A DNA stretch of 64,000 nt from Purshia tridentata (taxonomy: Eukaryota; Streptophyta; Magnoliopsida; Rosales; Rosaceae), in assembly GCA_003254885.1 (NCBI GenBank), contig QANT01004735.1, positions 1-64,000 on the forward strand. Direction: 5' to 3'. A program made the translations under genes and the position numbers. Each line of letters opens with the position of its first letter. Position 1 is the stretch's first letter. Below, piece after piece: positions 58,257-64,000 of this stretch. The notes beneath the pieces were generated by a model that was not told where the DNA came from, did no database searches, and was given only the letters and a program-made list of their open reading frames with translations.

Positions 58257-61009
58257 AAGAAGGAATTAGATCCTTATTTTCTGCTAATTAACGTGAAAAT
58301 CTAAAGGGTCTTTTACCACTTCTTGTCTTACTTTAATCCCCACATGTTTTAATTCAGTAGTAAATATTGCTTCAACATATAACCTTAGGTCAAAACGTAG
58401 AGCCAAAATTGTATTTAACCCTTAAAAGTTGGGTGTATTCTTTTTCTGTTGGTTGAAAATGGGAGCCTAAAGCCCAAAACCAACTACACAGAAACCATTC
58501 TGGCCCTCTCTACATATGGGCTTGGCCAGTTGGCCACCAGTTAACAAGTTTCCAATATAAATTGGTCCCTCAAAATGCTTTTCAATGTTTTCATGTAGCA
58601 TATTAAGACTATACTTCCTTTTCATTTTGGACCACACTCTTCCATGCCAGCTTGCTTTAGACTTTAGGCTTGCAAACAGACCATTTCATCATTTTCATGA
58701 CATGATGGGATTTGTCTACATTTCTCCACAAGAATCTTGCTCAATCTGTCAATGTCTTTGGTGACTAAAGCATGTAATTAACAGTTTGCTTGCAGATCTT
58801 ATATATTTAAAGACCAACTGATTATTAGTTTAATGGTAATTTTTTTTCTTCCACTTTATTAAAAGAGATCCTAAATAAGAAAGTTCATCTCTCTAGATTT
58901 AAAAGGAAAAAACAGGGGTGCATAAAATTAGCATTCCAGCCAAATATAAGAGTTTATGATGCAATTTTGTGCAGCCTGCAACATGTCCTCTATGCTAAAG
59001 TATCATGTCACTGCAGAATGAGGCAACTGAAAATAATCTTGAAATTTTTTATGATGCATCCGATGACTATTTCTTCTTCTTGTTTTAGTCAATCCCTTCA
59101 TATCAACAGTGTTTTACTATCTTAAGCTATTAGATTAATAGATCAATCGTCAAGATTCTTCTAAATGTGCAAATATGTAGCACTTTACATTTTGTAAAGG
59201 GGCCCAAAACCCTGTTGAGCTCCCTTGTTACCGACATGACACTTCTTCTAGTTAGCTTCTCTCTGGACACGATCAACATGTGAAAAGTGAATATATGAAA
59301 GGAAAGGATGTATATTACTCTTGAAAAAAACTTATATATACGGATCTTTATTACATGGTTACATGACTAACATGTGAATGCTGTAAGAGTATGTGTATGT
59401 ACATGCACCCGTTACATGATATTTGTTCTCATTATCCTTACACGTAAAAATTTCTCCAAATAGGTACTTCTCCCAACATAGATTATTTTAATGGTTGAAA
59501 TCGAACTTTTTATAGCCATTGTTGCCTTTCTAAGAAGTATTTGCCCCTAGTATTTAAAGAACCGTTGGCTATTTCTTATGTTTGTTGGGCCAAATTATTT
59601 GAACTGAGTGTCCTAGATGTGATGTCCATCCAACCTGGTCTAAGTTGACTGCAATAATACTGCAATAATAGAATTATTCAATTTTTTGAGCTCAGATTCG
59701 GTACCTAGCCTGATACTTGTTTTGATACTTGTTTTGGTACTAGATATTTAAAACTATTGAAGGTTTTACATTTTCTATTTTTCTCTCTATTCTCCTTTCA
59801 ATGATTTAGATTAAATACCTAATTGACTGCAACAATAAAATTATTCAATTTCCTAAGCTTGGATTCAGTACCTAACCTTATACCTATTAGTACCGACCAT
59901 TTAATCAAAACCATTAAAGGTTTTAACTTTTTTATTTTTCTATCTCTACTTCCCTTTTAATGATTTAGATTAAATACCTTGCACCAAAATAGGTACCAGG
60001 CTAAGCACTTTCTTAAGCTGGTTTGGCCACAAGAAATTGGAATTCCTATGTTCACTTCATTTCATAATTTATCATCCCAACTCAGCCATATGATTTCAAT
60101 ATCATTAAACATAAAAATAAGAATCAACCCCATAATGCTTCATGATATTTGTGTTCCATATGATGATGCATCATGGTATTTGCGTTTCACATGTTCATTC
60201 ATATAATAGGTAATTTTTATATGCGCCATTCTGTCAACTTTTACTTTAATCAATAAAAATGAAAGAAATTTATGATACCCTTGAGAAGAAGCTTCAGCAA
60301 CTGCATATTATACCATATACAAGATTATCAAACAAGGGAGAATTTAGTATATAGTAGAAGTATCTACCTAGCTTGTGAATCCATTAAGCTATGAAATCCC
60401 ATATGTCCCATTACCCGTTGAACAAACCCCATTCCAACTCCCCAGAAAAGTACTATTTTATGTAACAAGTGTGGTGGTAACTTTGATAGAAAGCGACAAA
60501 TTGCTTTTTCAAAAAGTGATTCCAAGTTGCCAACGTCATAATAACCGAAAGGTCCCCTTGTTGTCGTAATAGACCAGCTACCAAACAGAAACCCCCAAAA
60601 CCCACCCTCCCAAATTTTCCATGCCTGAAAATCTAAAACACACCAAAATGGCAAAAAGACCAACAATCATGAATGAGAAAGTAATTTCCTTAATATTTTT
60701 TTTCTTTTTTCTCTCCATAGTAAAGCTGAAGCTTTTGCTTGCATTACCAAAGGGGAAACGTAACAATATATGTTTATAATATATAAAAAAAAGAGTTAAA
60801 AAAAAAAAAAACCCAAAAAAGAGCATAGCCATCTTATAGAGCAGCCTAATCCACCAACTTGCACACACACACCTCTTCATATGTATAAAAAAACATTCAC
60901 AGTCCATTCAGAAATCCCTCAAAATGGGTCTTCCTCTCCCTCCTCGGCCTTAGCTTTTACTTTTTTTTTTCTGGGTTTTCTGCATTTTCTTTTTCAATTT
61001 TCTCTCGTT
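58257..61009. other. Spacer between the CHX start and the FLZ stop
   Basis: Upstream region of the antiporter gene and 3' flank of the FLZ gene. Mostly AT-rich unique sequence with one 178-bp tandem duplication (59645-59980). No coding exon could be supported. Confidence 0.5.
59645..59980. repeat. ~178-bp tandem duplication
   Basis: Copies begin at 59645 and 59823 with TTGACTGCAA and end with AATGATTTAGATTAAATACC; internal identity is moderate, with a deletion in copy 2. GGTACCTAGCCTGATAC near 59701 and, reversed, GCTTAGCCTGGTACC near 59990 suggest that the duplication arose inside an older inverted-repeat element. Confidence 0.65.
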
Positions 61010-61829
61010 CTAAGCAGCTGCAACTGTGCCTGTACGAAAAGGGTAGTCTTGGGTGGTGTTGTTAGTGTTGTTTGATTTCCTCTGCTCCCTTTTTCTCAAG
61101 GCTTTCATGGAGGAAGAGAGGTTCAAGTTCTTCTCCTTGGCCTCATCTGTTTCTATCTGCTCGGCTCTGCACTCTTCACTACAGAATGGAGTGTCACCTC
61201 TGCAAAGTTAAAACCAATGACAAAATAACCATCAGAATCCAACCAATTAGTTTGCAAAACAAATCCAAATACAAATGTTTATAAAAAACTAGAGAACAAA
61301 TCAAAAGAACAGGCACTCTCAGATCCCCCAGTTATAAACCAATAATCACTCAATTTGCAGTTTGGTAGCTGAGAAAAGTCACCTTTTCTTAGCTACCTTT
61401 CTCAGCTACCAAACACTCGACCAGAATCATCTGAACCCCTCATCAAAAAGCAAATACAAATCCCAAAATCAACAATAAAGAGAAGAAAACATTAATTTTT
61501 TATTGGTTTGAAGTGGCTAACCTGTACATGAAGATGTCTCTGTTATCTCCAAGTGGTTTCTTGCAGAGAAAGCAAGCTTCCAAGAAATGGGGTTGGTGCT
61601 CTTCAAATCTGGCATCACAGAACCTCCCAGATCTTGGTGAAGAAGAAGAACCAAAGGAAGCAATTGAGGAAAGGTTTCTGAAGCTGCTGCTCTTCCTTGA
61701 ATAACACATAGGCCTTGAAAAAAAGGGGTGGTGACTCCCAGAAAACCCAGCTTCCATATCAGCCAGTGAGGCCAACCCATCATCTTCCTCGATGAAACAA
61801 GGCCTCCTTGCAGTTGAAATCGAGTCCAT
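61010..61829 (-). CDS. FCS-like zinc finger (FLZ, formerly DUF581) protein, 165 aa
   Basis: Two exons, 61829-61522 and 61199-61010 (TAG), with the intron splitting an Arg codon right after IFMY. The FLZ domain spans about residues 81-125: HFLEACFLCKKPLGDNRDIF, then GDTPFCSEECRAEQI, giving Cys86-x2-Cys89 and Cys109-x3-Cys113 with the name-giving Phe-Cys-Ser. A basic, serine-rich tail (MKALRKREQRK) follows and the first 80 residues are polar and disordered. Plant FLZ proteins are small adaptors that bind SnRK1 kinase subunits and respond to sugar or stress. A typical length and gene structure for the family; the subgroup cannot be settled by eye. The start is chosen because the frame opens there with MDSISTARRP and a copied start upstream is out of frame. 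Confidence 0.92.
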
Positions 61830-62220
61830 GCTTCTGCTTCTGTGCTAAAGTTTGATCTTTGGGCTTTTGTTTGCTCAAAGAGAGGAGAGAGTGAGTGAAA
61901 AAAAAAAAGAGAGATGTGGGAAATGAAGAAGAAGGTGATGGGTTTTAAAAAGGAGTTGGTGGGTAGAGAGAGAGAGAGAGAGAGTAAACAACAAAAAATA
62001 AACAAACAATCGAGTCCATGCTTCTGCTTCTGTGCTAAAGTTTTGATCTTTGGGCTTTTGTTTGCTCAAAGAGAGGAGAGAGTGAGTGAAAAGAAAAAAG
62101 AGAGATGTGGGAAATGAAGAAGAAGGTGATGGGTTTTAAAAAGGAGTTGGTGGGTAGAGAGAGAGAGAGAGAGTAAACAACAAAAAATAAACACAGAGAG
62201 AGAGAGTAAACAACAAAAAA
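61821..62220. repeat. 190-bp tandem duplication of the FLZ start and leader
   Basis: 61819-62009 and 62009-62200 are near-identical, each beginning at the CGAGTCCATG that contains the start codon and running through the AGAGAGATGTGGGAAATGAA and GAGTTGGTGGGTAGAGAGAG parts to GTAAACAACAAAAAATAAAC. A third, short copy of the last part (GAGAGAGAGTAAACAACAAA) follows at about 62195-62225. The GA microsatellite inside may have triggered the slippage. Confidence 0.85.
61945..62019 (-). other. Upstream ORF (24 codons) created by the leader duplication
   Basis: The copied ATG at 62019 reads MDSIVCLFFVVYSLSLSLYP and four more residues, then TAA at 61947-61945. Its first four codons are those of the FLZ protein, but the 190-bp shift puts it in another frame. 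It is only relevant if transcription starts above 62019, which the sequence does not show. Confidence 0.5.
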
Positions 62221-62229
62221 TAAACAAAC

Positions 62230-63470
62230 AGCAGATTTGTGAAATCCGTGCTTGTGAATCCATTGGCTCAAAATACCTGCATCCCCAAAGTTCCAAATAT
62301 TAAAACCAAACCCAATTAGACCTCGATCTTTATGATATTTACGTAAATGCCTGAGAGATTAAGTGGGATAGGATATTAACGGAGTGGCAGTTCGGTGGTA
62401 TTGTGGAGTTCTGAAGGTTAAAGAGAAAGAGAGTGGTGTTGTCATATGTGTGGGTCTCTCTGTGAGATCTTTCTTCGTTCAGGGCTCCACCCCTAACCGG
62501 TGGGTCCCATGGCGCGACATAAACCGCGCTTAACTGTACGTCTTAACGTCAATATTCGTACTAGGGGAGAAGGGTGGTCCCACGCGACTACATTGCGCGT
62601 AAACGTAACGTCCAAACCGCCCTTGCTTTGCCTTTGCCTTTGCCTTTGCCTTGGCGACTCATCGGATTTGCTCATGGCAACCACTTTACCTTTGCTTGCT
62701 CCAATTACTCCAGAAAATTATTTTGCTCACCACCGCACTCCTCATTTAAATAGCAAAATACCTGAAAAAAAGTTCATGGTCAAAGGCCTCATTGACTGGC
62801 CACTGGGCGTGTCTTTCACGCGCCAAAAATGAAAGTCAAGGTACCACCAGTCCCATCAAGTTCATAAAACCCATGAGTACCTGTACTACACCTTCCAAAA
62901 CCCTCGGTTTCACTTTTTCCCCACCTTGCCCCTCACTCAACCCTCCCCGTCCACTTTTACCACTTTACCCTTTCCATGACGTCACACGCCTTCCCAGATT
63001 CTCTTGTCGTTTTCGTCTCCCCAACTCCTGCGGGCCCCACCCTCCACAACCTGGGCCCCACGGCCCATTATTGTGATGGCGTGGGTCGCGCTCAGTGGTG
63101 ATCTTTTCTATTGCCCTGGGATTTGTTTATTGTGCGTTGCAGCTCTTTCACCGAGGTTCTTGTTCCCTGTAGCACGGCCCCTGCCCGTGAGTCCCGGGCA
63201 GGCCCTATCCTGCCCGTACCTTGGTTATCATTCACCGCTGCACACGTGTGACGATTTGCTTGTACCACCGCTGCAGACCGGGTCACTGTGATGCTGCCAC
63301 GCGGTACGCAAAAGACAAAAGTAATTGCGTTCGATGACTCACGGTTAAAGCCACGGTGGATGATCGCTTACTTGCCATGAGGCTTTTTTGCTTCATGCTC
63401 GTTTAGCCTTTGGATTGTACGACTCCTTGGGATCGCCGATTTAATTTAAATTTTGATCCTTCTCGACCGT
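62230..63470. promoter_or_regulatory. GC- and CpG-richer upstream region with Site II-like and G-box motifs
   Basis: No coding exon was found in either strand. The stretch has a (TTTGCC)n run at 62620-62652, the paired Site II-like motifs CTGGGCCCCACGGCCCATT at 63050-63068, and CACACGTGTG with a G-box-like core near 63240. It could be the distal promoter of the FLZ gene on the minus strand or of an unseen plus-strand gene beyond the window. Confidence 0.35.
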
Positions 63471-64000
63471 TCTAGTTTGTTCCTTTTTCTTTTTTTTAAT
63501 TTATATTTTGTGTCTTTTTTGTTACATTGAATCTTCAATTTAACCCTTTAACCTATTCCAGGCCACAAAAAAACTTAATCTATTCATTTTGGCATTATTA
63601 TTTGGCTTGTCGCTTGCGAACCCGTAATCCAACCGGGTTTTCCTGGCCTAATATTGTGAAAAACTGAGATAGAAATAGAATTTAATTTTTATGATAAAAT
63701 TAAAAATATTTTACCAAAACCACCAAAATAAGAAAGAAATTTAACCCATTATTCATCTAGCTTAATACTTAACTTATTCATCTAATTTTCTTATACAAAT
63801 GAGTGTTACGTGCTTTTTTTTTTTTTGACTAAGAGTGTTATGTACTCTTGACAACTGAAAAAAGGGGTATAAGAATTCAAAATTATAACTTTGATCTCAT
63901 ATTAAACAACTATGAATGTTAAATCTAAAATTTTTGAAAAAATGAATAAATATATATCAACCAAGCTAACAAATTCCATATGTAAGCAAGGGTTAAAACC
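63471..64000. other. AT-rich spacer, nothing recognised
   Basis: Low-complexity AT-rich sequence with poly-T runs and no supported frame, RNA or repeat. Confidence 0.5.

Noticed and set aside
61517-62005. Alternative 162-codon frame through the FLZ exon
   Set aside because: It runs in another frame across the duplicated GA-rich leader; the zinc-finger cysteines exist only in the frame starting at 61829.
62500-63291. Several plus-strand open frames of 60-110 codons
   Set aside because: They reflect the higher GC content of the region. Composition is low-complexity, no domain is visible and the frames overlap each other.

Overview
This is nuclear DNA from a flowering plant, most likely a eudicot. 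The evidence is long AT-rich introns with GT..AG borders, four protein families with plant-type architecture, and decayed LINE, SINE and MITE copies in introns and spacers. The species cannot be told from the sequence. It is a draft assembly: there are N positions at 3451, 10907, 19845 and 27762-27775. Every gene I can support lies on the minus strand. Exon borders below were derived by hand from splice signals, reading phase and remembered family sequences.

Layout from low to high coordinate. 1-4133 is AT-rich spacer holding a 1.1-kb terminal-inverted-repeat element (2413-3525). 4134-8320 is an 8-exon XendoU-family endoribonuclease of 440 residues. 9860-52929 is one giant VPS13 lipid-transfer protein gene of 64 exons encoding about 4,370 residues; it carries a PH domain and resembles Arabidopsis VPS13M1. 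Its introns hold at least a dozen LINE 3' remnants, a tiny tRNA-derived SINE with a perfect target-site duplication, a MITE and several local tandem duplications. 54404-58111 is a 4-exon cation/H+ antiporter of the CHX type, closest by eye to CHX28. 61010-61829 is a 2-exon FCS-like zinc finger (FLZ) gene with a duplicated leader. 61830-64000 is its upstream region, partly rich in CpG and Site II-like motifs, then AT-rich spacer.

The genes do not form a pathway. From memory, At4g17100 (EndoU) and At4g17140 (VPS13M1) are near neighbours in Arabidopsis, so the first two genes here probably preserve an old gene order. I found no CRISPR array, tRNA or rRNA gene, organellar insert or recognisable biosynthetic cluster, and no clearly novel biological system.

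The points most worth a second look are: a 17-nt hairpin shared by 13 LINE 3' ends; a one-base phase conflict at the exon 9/10 junction of VPS13; a duplicated splice donor at VPS13 exon 51; replacement of the canonical Asn-Asp pair in the CHX protein; a copied start codon that makes a short upstream ORF in the FLZ leader; and assembly joins that look like unmerged contig ends.
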